Shown: positions 1-5,213, counted from the stretch's first letter. The stretch is 5,463 nucleotides of DNA from an uncultured Ruminococcus sp. (GCA_902783235.1 CACZQG010000213.1:1-5463); one strand, 5' to 3'. Program-made: numbers and translations. The notes: generated by a model from the sequence alone, not told the origin.

Positions 1-40
1 CCCTTCGGCAGGACAGCGTAAGTATTCTAAAAAAAGCATT

Positions 41-75
41 AAGCCATAGCATTTCTTAAATGCTATGGCTTTTTT
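41..75 (+). terminator. Rho-independent terminator of an upstream plus-strand gene
   Basis: A perfect 14-bp stem (41-54 pairs with 58-71, AAGCCATAGCATTT in the left arm) closes a 3-nt loop and runs straight into a T-tract at 70-75. An A-rich stretch lies just upstream (29-35). This is a textbook intrinsic terminator on the plus strand. It presumably ends a transcript whose gene lies left of the window, and it insulates the next promoter, which begins 4 bases after the T-tract. Confidence 0.9.
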
Positions 76-78
76 CTA

Positions 79-107
79 TTGACATTTGGTGAAGGTCATG
101 CTATAAT
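79..107 (+). promoter_or_regulatory. Perfect-consensus sigma-A promoter for the oxidoreductase gene
   Basis: TTGACA at 79-84 and TATAAT at 102-107 are separated by exactly 17 bp, so both boxes match the vegetative sigma-A/sigma-70 consensus in full. Transcription should start near 114, giving a leader of about 70 nt before the ATG at 186. A short split dyad, TGAC (80-83) with GTCA (95-98), overlaps the -35 box and spacer and could be a repressor half-site pair, but this is weak. A promoter this strong usually implies either high expression or control by a repressor. Confidence 0.88.
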
Positions 108-140
108 CAAAAAAACGAGATAATGAAAACTTATCATGCT

Positions 141-168
141 TTGACCCGTTATATAAATCGGGTATTAT
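141..168 (+). promoter_or_regulatory. Possible second promoter and leader dyad before the oxidoreductase gene
   Basis: TTGACC (141-146) and TATTAT (163-168) are 16 bp apart, each matching the sigma-A boxes at five of six positions. They would give a start near 175, just before the ribosome binding site. The same stretch contains ACCCG (144-148) and CGGGT (159-163), able to form a 5-bp stem with a 10-nt loop in the long leader made from the upstream promoter. The two readings, tandem promoter or leader hairpin/operator, cannot be separated from sequence alone. Confidence 0.4.
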
Positions 169-185
169 AAACCTGCGAGGTGCGT

Positions 186-764
186 ATGGAAAAATCAATA
201 CTTTATATTAATGCCTGTGTACGAAAAGACTCCAGAACAGAAGAACTGGCAAAGCATTTGCTTTTGAAGCTGGATCGCCCCTATGAAGAGGTACGGTTGC
301 AGGATATCACATTTCCCACTGTGAACGAGGAATATCTGAATATGCGTGAACGGCTCATTTTCCAAGGAGAGCTTGACCACCCTGCCTTCAGGCTTGCACA
401 GCAGTTTTCCCGGGCAGAGACTATTGTTATTGCCGCCCCCTTCTGGGATCTGTCCTTCCCTGCTGCGTTAAAACAGTATCTGGAACAGATAAGCGTTGTG
501 GGTATCACTTTCAGATACTCGGAAAACGGCGAACCCATAGGACTTTGCAAAGCAGACAGGCTGTTATATGTGACTACAGCAGGCGGTACCTTTGTACCCC
601 ACCAATTCGGCTTCGGATATGTAAAAGCCCTTGCAGAAGGTCTCTACGGCATAAAAAATGTGCAGAGCTTCTGCGCAGCAGGTCTGGATATCCTTGGCGC
701 TGACATAAACGCCATAATGCACTCTGCTAAAGCCGATATTTCCGCTTTTTTGAAAAAAACTTGA
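186..764 (+). CDS. NAD(P)H-dependent flavodoxin-fold oxidoreductase, AzoR/NQO type
   Basis: The product is a predicted cytosolic FMN-dependent oxidoreductase that would use NAD(P)H to reduce quinones, azo compounds or similar electrophiles. The 192-residue length is close to the roughly 200 of AzoR. It opens with beta-strand SILYINACVR and a Ser/Arg-rich phosphate loop (residues 11-18). It carries the family core APFWDLSFPAALKQYLEQIS (84-103, compare AP-x-YNF-x-IS-x-LK-x-YFD), GITFRY (106-111) and the FMN-contacting strand/loop YVTTAGG (128-134). The substrate cannot be told. I chose ATG at 186, because GAGGTG at 177-182 serves as its ribosome binding site. The in-frame GTG at 180 lies inside that site and is a poor start. 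It is monocistronic behind a perfect promoter. The last codons and the stop lie inside the first copy of a tandem direct repeat (see 739-792), so the C-terminal SAFLKKT may be partly repeat-derived. Confidence 0.88.
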   Translation: MEKSILYINACVRKDSRTEELAKHLLLKLDRPYEEVRLQDITFPTVNEEYLNMRERLIFQGELDHPAFRLAQQFSRAETIVIAAPFWDLSFPAALKQYLEQISVVGITFRYSENGEPIGLCKADRLLYVTTAGGTFVPHQFGFGYVKALAEGLYGIKNVQSFCAAGLDILGADINAIMHSAKADISAFLKKT

Positions 765-792
765 CAAAAGCTTTCCGCTTTTTTGAAAAAAA
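739..792 (+). repeat. Tandem direct repeat across the oxidoreductase stop codon
   Basis: A 21-base sequence (TTTCCGC, T-run, G, seven A) occurs identically at 739-759 and 772-792, a 33-base period. Each copy is followed by a related CTTGRCAAAA stretch. The first copy encodes the last residues of the oxidoreductase and its TGA (762-764) follows within the same unit. The second copy is the outer edge of the large inverted repeat. Each unit can fold into a short GCTTTTTT/AAAAAAAGC hairpin. This looks like a local duplication of the repeat edge, or slippage. Confidence 0.85.
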
Positions 793-934
793 GCTTGGCA
801 AAAAACTTTTAGTTTCGCTCATACTTCCATTGTGATTGCAGCCGTAAGCACGAAGAGCAGCTTTAGAGCGTAATCAAGGTTAATATTAAGTGGAAACGTT
901 CAACCCCCGACCCGTGAAATGGGTCGGGGGTTTT
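776..934 (+). repeat. Left copy of a ~157-base inverted repeat (3'-UTR/terminator cassette)
   Basis: This segment matches the reverse complement of 1197-1352. Four boxes are nearly identical: AAAGCTTGGCAAA (790-802), TTTCGCTCATACT (813-825), CGAAGAGCAGCTTTAGAG (851-868), and GGAAACG running into the CCCCCGACCC hairpin (892-934). The linkers between boxes 2 and 3 (25 nt) and boxes 3 and 4 (23 nt) have the same length in both copies although their sequence has diverged to about half identity. Weaker similarity seems to continue inward to about 960. No good coding frame is evident. Read in gene direction, the copy starts at the end of the oxidoreductase gene and stops at a terminator, so it would be the 3' untranslated region of that mRNA. 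Confidence 0.85.
902..934 (+). terminator. Intrinsic terminator of the oxidoreductase gene
   Basis: A 12-bp perfect stem, AACCCCCGACCC (902-913) with GGGTCGGGGGTT (921-932), encloses the 7-nt loop GTGAAAT and ends in TTTT (931-934). It is the first strong terminator downstream of the oxidoreductase stop, about 140 nt on. The T-tract is only four bases, but the GC-rich stem is very stable. The same hairpin, with loop GTGGAAT, recurs inverted at 1197-1229. Confidence 0.82.
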
Positions 935-1004
935 GTTAAAGCGTTTCAGCCTGCAATGAAAATTTATAGTTTTATTTTTGCCAATATTATAAAAGGATGC
1001 GGTA

Positions 1005-1033
1005 AAAAGCCCGGCAAGGCACGCCGGGCTTTT
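1005..1033. terminator. Bidirectional terminator-like hairpin (GCCCGGC stem)
   Basis: AAAAGCCCGGC (1005-1015) pairs perfectly with GCCGGGCTTTT (1023-1033) over 11 bp, with the 7-nt loop AAGGCAC, which is GTGCCTT on the minus strand. Five A at 1004-1008 give a T-tract on the minus strand, and four T at 1030-1033 do so on the plus strand, so it could stop transcription from both sides. It may be a backup terminator for the convergent genes or a dispersed hairpin repeat. Confidence 0.75.
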
Positions 1034-1095
1034 AAGTCTTGGTAAGGGCTGCTCTGACAGCTGCCGTCAGCTTTTGGAGCTGCCGTTACTCTACT

Positions 1096-1128
1096 GAAAA
1101 ACTGCCATATGCCACATGGCAGTTTTTC
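1096..1128. terminator. Bidirectional terminator-like hairpin (ACTGCCAT stem)
   Basis: GAAAAACTGCCAT (1096-1108) pairs perfectly with ATGGCAGTTTTTC (1116-1128), a 13-bp stem with the 7-nt loop ATGCCAC (GTGGCAT on the minus strand). Five T on either strand follow the GC-containing part, so termination in both directions is plausible. Its arms contribute the KLPYATWQFF-like peptides seen on translation, which are an artefact of the hairpin and not a gene. Confidence 0.75.
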
Positions 1129-1196
1129 GCCTGCGCTTTTCATACTCAGGTGAGGAACAAAATAAATGCACCCACAGCCGGCAAAACCGCTGGAAC

Positions 1197-1229
1197 AAAA
1201 CCCCCGACCCATTCCACGGGTCGGGGGTT
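1197..1229 (-). terminator. Intrinsic terminator of the minus-strand operon
   Basis: AACCCCCGACCC (1199-1210) and GGGTCGGGGGTT (1218-1229) form a 12-bp stem. On the minus strand the loop is GTGGAAT and the stem runs into TTTT (complement of 1197-1200). It is the first strong terminator after the GNAT stop at 1376 and probably ends the whole Toprim-MBOAT-DHHW-GNAT transcript, about 150 nt beyond the last gene. It is nearly identical to the terminator at 902-934. Confidence 0.82.
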
Positions 1230-1352
1230 GAGCGTTTCCGTAAAATATAAACTCGACTTCCCCTCTAAAGCTGCTCTTCGAGCTTATAACTGCCTTACGC
1301 TTGAGAGTATGAGCGAAATTAAAAGTCTTTGCCAAGCTTTCTTCAGAAAGCG
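1197..1352 (-). repeat. Right copy of the ~157-base inverted repeat
   Basis: This is the partner of 776-934 in inverted orientation. In plus-strand coordinates its boxes lie at 1328-1340 (box 1), 1306-1318 (box 2), 1263-1280 (box 3) and 1197-1239 (box 4 with hairpin). Boxes 1, 2 and 3 match the left copy perfectly, and box 4 with its hairpin has only a couple of differences. Read on the minus strand it lies between the end of the GNAT gene and a terminator, so its placement relative to its own gene mirrors the left copy. The outer edge carries a GCTTTCT/AGAAAGC hairpin (1337-1352). No target-site duplication is visible around either copy. Confidence 0.85.
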
Positions 1353-1375
1353 TTCTTAAAGAGAAGAAAGGTGCA

Positions 1376-1846
1376 TTAAAGGATTTTTTCGAGAGTAGTT
1401 TTCTGAGGTTTAAGGCCGCACTTATCGTAGAAGCTTTTACCGCTGTCGTTTCCCTCCCACACGTTAAGGGTGAGGTTGTAGCAGCCTATATCCTTAGCGT
1501 ATTCCAGGACGTGATCGAATAGGCGTTTGCCGATACCTTCACCTCTGCACTGTTCATCAACGCACAGGTCGTCGAGATAAAGGGTCTTCATATCCACCAT
1601 AGCTGTATCATCCTTTATATCCTTTATGACGCACATAGCGTAGCCCAGCACATTTCCCTCATCATCGGGGAAAACAAATATAGCCTTATTTTTGTCCTCC
1701 ATCATTTTTTCCAGATCATGGGAGAAGTATTTCTGTCCGTTTTCTATAAACAGATCGGGGCGGGCGATGCTGTGTACGGTACACACCTGTCTCAGAAGCT
1801 TTTCTATATCGGGGATATCCTCTTTCATAGCTTTTCTAATTGACAT
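1376..1846 (-). CDS. GNAT family N-acetyltransferase
   Basis: This 156-residue protein has the length and order of a single-domain Gcn5-related acetyltransferase, which transfers acetyl from acetyl-CoA to an amine on a small molecule or protein in the cytosol. The acetyl-CoA pyrophosphate loop is clear as QCRGEGIGKRLF (residues 99-110, pattern Q/R-x-x-G-x-G/A), preceded by beta-4 LYLDDLCVDE (89-98). Motif B follows with LTLNVWEGNDSGKSFYDKCGL (125-145), where Tyr140 sits at the usual general-acid position. The substrate is unknown. The ATG at 1846 has a purine-rich AGGAAGG site about 12 nt upstream (minus strand). The gene follows the DHHW gene after 45 nt in the same direction, so it may be the last gene of that operon. 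The gap, however, holds a LexA-like palindrome and a weak TAAAAT -10 candidate, so separate control is possible. Confidence 0.88.
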   Translation of the reverse strand: MSIRKAMKEDIPDIEKLLRQVCTVHSIARPDLFIENGQKYFSHDLEKMMEDKNKAIFVFPDDEGNVLGYAMCVIKDIKDDTAMVDMKTLYLDDLCVDEQCRGEGIGKRLFDHVLEYAKDIGCYNLTLNVWEGNDSGKSFYDKCGLKPQKTTLEKIL

Positions 1847-1877
1847 ATTTTCTTTTCCTTCCTGCTTAATTTTACAG

Positions 1878-1891
1878 TGAACAGCTGTTCA
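1878..1891. promoter_or_regulatory. 14-bp palindrome resembling a Gram-positive LexA (SOS) box
   Basis: TGAACAGCTGTTCA is a perfect palindrome lying directly after the DHHW stop codon and 31 nt before the GNAT start. Its core GAAC-N4-GTTC equals the core of the LexA/DinR box known from Bacillus and relatives (CGAAC-N4-GTTCG type), though the flanking bases are T and A. A TAAAAT -10-like element on the minus strand (complement of 1869-1874) lies just downstream, so a bound repressor could control a GNAT-specific promoter. One such match may be chance. Confidence 0.35.
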
Positions 1892-3031
1892 TCAGAAGAA
1901 GCCTGCGGTTTTTACATTAGTATCCTCTGCAAAGGTGGAGGCGTTATATAAAAACAATGTCTGATCGTAGCTGTTGGGATCCACATAATCCTTGATAGAA
2001 TTTTTTATATACCTGAGATCTATCACATCTATCTGCTGATAATGATTTACAAGAAAGGGAACAAAGGAGTTTGCGTAGGAATCCTTTATAACCAGTATTC
2101 TTTTTTTATTATTATTGTCCGTTCTGATACCTGTATAGGCTCTGTTGTTTCCCAGAAATACGCAGTATTTATCCGAGCCCTTCAGATAGTCCCTGAAATA
2201 AATATCATCTGCGGATGAAGTTTCTCCGCCGTCATTTACAGCCACCTCCAGCACCTTGCTGCCCTCGGGATATGTGTATATATCAATACTGTCTTTTTTC
2301 ACACCGTCATAGAAGCACTTCTTATAAAACGTTCCTCCGAAATCCTTTGACACTGTTTCCACCTGAAATTTATCAAGATCGATGGGTGAAAAGCCCAGCA
2401 TGGAGGATGCCTGACGGTAAGCATAATAAGCTCCCAGGCTTGTCCAGTGATGATCGGTGCGGTAGTATATATACTCATCCTTCAAAGGGCGCAGGGTATC
2501 ATAAATATTTATCACATCAACGCCGGATTTCATGCTTGAAACCGTTTCGTCTATGAATTTTTTCTGGTCAAGCTGGGGAGCGCTTCCAGGCAGCTTATCC
2601 TCATATATCCCTGCGGAGGTGGGAGCTAACATAAAATAAGTTTTTGTGTGATAGTGGGAGGCATAATTTCCTATGGCGTTAACAGAGCGTGCCACCTCGG
2701 GGTAATCAGGCTCTTTCAGCCTTTCTATGAGCATATCATCTCCCAGGTAAATATCATTTATTACACTTCTGCCCACCATTCTGTCCATAAGCATCTTTGA
2801 CTTTACCCATTTTATCCTGCCGGGGAAATTATCCGAAAGATAACGTGCCATATCATTCATATACCGCTTGTCGGCTATAGCGGAAAAGCTGAGACCGGGC
2901 ATTTTTGCCAGAGGTCTGTTTTCCTCTGCCGAGAAAATAGATTTCTTTGAAAATATGAATACCAGGGGAGCTGCAATAATAATTACCATGAACATTATGC
3001 CTGAGATCATACGCTGTTTTTTTCTTTTCAT
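1892..3031 (-). CDS. DHHW-family SGNH hydrolase-like protein (AlgX/AlgJ-like), membrane-anchored
   Basis: This 379-residue protein should act outside the membrane beside the MBOAT protein, carrying or transferring acetyl groups to a surface glycan. Residues 1-6 are basic and 9-28 are hydrophobic, giving an uncleaved anchor or signal sequence. SAEENRPLAKMP (34-45) is the conserved segment after the anchor in AlgJ/AlgX-like proteins, and DIYLGDDMLIE (93-103) is the usual Y-G-x-D-x-W-L-type strand. The name-giving DHHW motif is at 193-196 in YYRTDHHWTSLGAYYAY, supplying the Asp and His of the triad. KDSYANSF (316-323) would supply the nucleophile Ser318. These are family inferences by analogy with AlgX. 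The start has an excellent AAGGAGGAG site overlapping the MBOAT stop; the gap between the two genes is 11 nt. The acyl acceptor is unknown. Confidence 0.9.
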   Translation of the reverse strand: MKRKKQRMISGIMFMVIIIAAPLVFIFSKKSIFSAEENRPLAKMPGLSFSAIADKRYMNDMARYLSDNFPGRIKWVKSKMLMDRMVGRSVINDIYLGDDMLIERLKEPDYPEVARSVNAIGNYASHYHTKTYFMLAPTSAGIYEDKLPGSAPQLDQKKFIDETVSSMKSGVDVINIYDTLRPLKDEYIYYRTDHHWTSLGAYYAYRQASSMLGFSPIDLDKFQVETVSKDFGGTFYKKCFYDGVKKDSIDIYTYPEGSKVLEVAVNDGGETSSADDIYFRDYLKGSDKYCVFLGNNRAYTGIRTDNNNKKRILVIKDSYANSFVPFLVNHYQQIDVIDLRYIKNSIKDYVDPNSYDQTLFLYNASTFAEDTNVKTAGFF

Positions 3032-3042
3032 AACGCTCCTCC

Positions 3043-4434
3043 TTAAAATCTGAAATACAGAAAGGGATTATAGCTTGCGTCCACCAGAAATGCTGTACAA
3101 ACTATCATAAGCCCTGCCTGCATGACCGGTACAAGACCCACAAACAGCCTTCCGTGCCTTCTGCTTCTGTAAACGCTTACAGTCAGGTTGTGGATAAGCT
3201 CGGTGGAGCCTATGGCACACATAAGGAACAGTACTGCGTAATTCTTTATATCGAACCATGCCATACTGTCAAACAGTCCGTTTCCGCCGCCGAACATAGC
3301 ACCTAAATATCTGAACGCATCCCCGATAGTATCCGTATCAAAGAATACCCAGCCTATAACTACCAGCAGGAAGGTGTATACCGTACTTATTATGGGGTTC
3401 ACCTTAGCCAGCACCTTTCCCAGAAACAGTCTTTCAGCTATAATGAGAACACCGAAATAAAGTCCCCATACAATAAAGTTCCAGCTTGCCCCGTGCCACA
3501 GACCTGTCAGTGCCCATACCACCACAAGATTCCGCAGTGTTTTAGCCATACCATGTCTGTTACCTCCCAGTGGGATATACACATAGGACTTGAACCATGA
3601 TCCCAGGGTAATATGCCATCTGCGCCAGAATTCGGATATGCTTCTTGAAATATAGGGATGACGGAAGTTTTCGGGGAAATTGAAGCCCAGCATTTTTCCC
3701 AGACCCACTGCCATATCCGAATAGCCGGAAAAGTCATAGTATATCTGGAAGGTGAATGCCAGAATACCCAGCCATGCGGTGGCTGCCGAGAGCTCACCAT
3801 AGTTAAGGGCTTTTATCTCTGTCCACAGCATACCTATATTATTTGCCAGTATGACCTTTTTTACCAGTCCCTTTATGAATATGCCGACTCCCTCACCCAG
3901 CATAACAGAGTTTATGCTTCTGCTGTCTATCTCATTCTGTACATCCTCATAGCGCACAATAGGTCCTGCCACTATCTGAGGGAACAGGGTGACATATGCC
4001 GCATAGCTTACAAAGCTTTTCTGCACCTTTATCTTTCTCATATACATATCTATTGTATATGACATACTCTGGAATGTATAGAAGGAGATACCCACAGGAA
4101 GAGGCAGCGGAGACATATCCAGCCCTATGATCCCGGCTGCAAAACCGGAATACTTGAATACAAAAAGTATGCCCAGATTTATTACTATAGAGCCTATCAG
4201 AGCCAGACGGCGTATTTTCTGTATGCTGTCATACCTGTCTATCACCCGTCCGGCAGTGTAATCCACCGCCGTAGTGAACAGCATCATGAGAACATACACA
4301 GGCTCTCCCCAGGCGTAGAAGAATAGTCCTGACAGCAGCAGAACTATGTTTTTATATTTTCGTGGTGTCAGGTAATAGGACACCAGCACTATGGGAAGGA
4401 AAAAATATATGAATATCAGACTTGAAAAAACCAT
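3043..4434 (-). CDS. MBOAT family O-acyltransferase (AlgI/DltB-like)
   Basis: This 463-residue polytopic membrane protein is expected to pass acetyl (or another acyl) groups from cytosolic acyl donors across the membrane for O-acylation of an exported polysaccharide. It has about ten hydrophobic segments. Family marks include the N-terminal FSSLIFIYFFLPIVL (3-17), PLPVGISFYTFQSMSYTID (111-129), FPQIVAGPIVRYED (151-164), YYDFSGYSDMAVG (232-244), SEFWRRWHITLGSWFKSYVY (267-286) with IPLGGNR, and LTGLWHGASWNFIVWG (309-324). His314 in the last is the invariant MBOAT histidine and His274 the second conserved one. Length and order match AlgI and its homologues, so the gene looks intact. It starts one base inside the Toprim stop (TGATG), with GGGGAGGAAGG upstream, which implies translational coupling. 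It forms the usual two-gene unit with the DHHW gene downstream. Confidence 0.95.
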   Translation of the reverse strand: MVFSSLIFIYFFLPIVLVSYYLTPRKYKNIVLLLSGLFFYAWGEPVYVLMMLFTTAVDYTAGRVIDRYDSIQKIRRLALIGSIVINLGILFVFKYSGFAAGIIGLDMSPLPLPVGISFYTFQSMSYTIDMYMRKIKVQKSFVSYAAYVTLFPQIVAGPIVRYEDVQNEIDSRSINSVMLGEGVGIFIKGLVKKVILANNIGMLWTEIKALNYGELSAATAWLGILAFTFQIYYDFSGYSDMAVGLGKMLGFNFPENFRHPYISRSISEFWRRWHITLGSWFKSYVYIPLGGNRHGMAKTLRNLVVVWALTGLWHGASWNFIVWGLYFGVLIIAERLFLGKVLAKVNPIISTVYTFLLVVIGWVFFDTDTIGDAFRYLGAMFGGGNGLFDSMAWFDIKNYAVLFLMCAIGSTELIHNLTVSVYRSRRHGRLFVGLVPVMQAGLMIVCTAFLVDASYNPFLYFRF

Positions 4435-5033
4435 CAGCCTTCCTCCCCTGTCTCGATCTTGTTCATTGTTTCTCTAAGCTCCTCTGTTGTCATCATTGTG
4501 TTCAGCACCTCCAGCATGGAGTTTGCTGATAAAAGAGAGGGAAGCTCCAGAAAGCTCAGCAGCCGTCTTCGCAGCTCGCCGCTGTTTTTCCCTCCCGAAA
4601 GTCCCAGTTCAAAAAGGTCTGTTTTGGAAATAGGGTCTTTCGGAGCATCGGTATTGCTTGATGTGATACCTGCCTTTTTAAAGGCTTTCAAAAGTATCTC
4701 CTTGTCCATTCCCTCTACTCCCAATGTACCCTCTGCGGAGGGCTTCACCTTCCGCCGCTCCTTACCCAGTATTTCAGGGATATAAACATTTTGTATGCTG
4801 CCCTTTTTTACAGCACCCTTTATATGATTTCTTATGATAAAGCCTGCCCTGTCCGAATCCGTAAGTATTATGATACCTGTTTTTTCCGCATAAAATCTTA
4901 TCAGCGCCAGCTTTTCCTTGTCCTTGAAAATACCGAAGCCGTTAGTAACTATTATCACTCCGTCTATAACAGAGGACAATCTTATCTTATCATATTTGCC
5001 CTCAACTATCACTGCCTGTCTCAGCTTTATCAT
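4434..5033 (-). CDS. RNase M5-like Toprim protein (DUF4093-type)
   Basis: This 199-residue protein begins with a Toprim domain. VIVEGKYDKIRL (8-19) carries the acidic Glu11, IVTNGFGIF (28-36) is the second strand, and ILTDSDRAGFIIRNHI (56-71) has the DxD pair Asp59/Asp61. VYIPEILGKERRK (83-95) and GTLGVEGM (102-109) parallel the HAFLP...GVEHA parts of ribonuclease M5, which matures the 5' and 3' ends of 5S rRNA. The remaining ~90 residues match the extra C-terminal region that clostridial relatives carry (annotated there as DUF4093). The GVEH-type His is Gly108 here, a departure from RNase M5. I therefore call it RNase M5-like and give no symbol. The ATG at 5033 has an imperfect AAGGCGGTGA site. 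It is the first gene of the minus-strand run and overlaps the MBOAT start by one base. The RNase M5 gene usually sits next to rsmA, so this surface-glycan context is unusual. Confidence 0.82.
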   Translation of the reverse strand: MIKLRQAVIVEGKYDKIRLSSVIDGVIIVTNGFGIFKDKEKLALIRFYAEKTGIIILTDSDRAGFIIRNHIKGAVKKGSIQNVYIPEILGKERRKVKPSAEGTLGVEGMDKEILLKAFKKAGITSSNTDAPKDPISKTDLFELGLSGGKNSGELRRRLLSFLELPSLLSANSMLEVLNTMMTTEELRETMNKIETGEEG

Positions 5034-5109
5034 AAAAAATCACCGCCTTATTATGGAAATATCTGATTAAAAGAATTGAAAAGGTCGCTTTTTAAAAAAA
5101 GCGCCGCAG

Positions 5110-5124
5110 CAAACGTGACGTTTG
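5110..5124. promoter_or_regulatory. Perfect palindrome, candidate operator of the Toprim operon
   Basis: CAAACGT (5110-5116) and ACGTTTG (5118-5124) are exact complements around a single central G. On the minus strand the palindrome would lie just after the start site predicted for the weak promoter at 5138-5166, where a repressor could block transcription. It could also form a small leader hairpin next to the stronger GCGCTTTT stem at 5086-5103. The matching regulator is unknown. Confidence 0.35.
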
Positions 5125-5137
5125 ATCCATTTCGCAC

Positions 5138-5166
5138 ATATTACTTGAAAAAACTTGTTAAGGCAA
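5138..5166 (-). promoter_or_regulatory. Weak candidate promoter for the Toprim-MBOAT-DHHW operon
   Basis: On the minus strand TTGCCT (complement of 5161-5166) and TAATAT (complement of 5138-5143) are 17 bp apart, each matching the sigma-A boxes at four of six positions. The start would be near 5131, about 100 nt upstream of the Toprim ATG. Nothing better was seen on this strand between 5040 and 5300, so it is offered only as the best available candidate. Confidence 0.3.
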
Positions 5167-5213
5167 TACCGCACAGTGTTTTTTCAAAGCTGATGAACTC
5201 ACGGAAATCAATT

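Larger units (their letters stand above)
935..1196. other. Centre of the inverted-repeat structure, gene-free
   Basis: This is the stretch between the two repeat arms. It holds two perfect hairpins (1005-1033 and 1096-1128) and between them a shorter one, CTGAC (1054-1058) with GTCAG (1066-1070), also with a 7-nt loop. AGCTGCCGT occurs twice (1059-1067 and 1078-1086). Open frames cross the region on both strands (1039-1359 plus and 964-1335 minus), but they run through hairpin arms, lack convincing ribosome binding sites and encode low-complexity, non-family-like peptides. I see no gene here. Confidence 0.7.

Noticed and set aside
1..21. Possible C-terminal tail (PFGRTA then TAA) of an upstream gene
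   Set aside because: All three frames stay open over these few bases and none can be preferred. Only the following terminator is good evidence of an upstream gene.
803..891. Covarying stems between the diverged linkers of the two repeat copies
   Set aside because: The left copy can pair TGATTGC (831-837) with GCGTAATCA (868-876), but the aligned positions of the right copy do not pair, so no covariation supports this helix.
776..1352. A single MITE or insertion sequence with long terminal inverted repeats
   Set aside because: No target-site duplication, no transposase and no precise symmetrical ends were found. The terminator at the inner end of each copy fits two independently placed 3' cassettes better.
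964..1359. Open frames of 123 aa (minus, 964-1335) and 106 aa (plus, 1039-1359) in the convergent intergenic region
   Set aside because: They run through hairpin arms and the repeat, lack convincing ribosome binding sites, overlap each other on opposite strands and show no family motif. They are by-products of the repeats.
5156..5175. TTAAGGCAATACCGCACAG as a terminal repeat of an insertion sequence
   Set aside because: It feels familiar from gut Firmicutes, but no partner copy, duplication or transposase is present in the window, so it cannot be supported.
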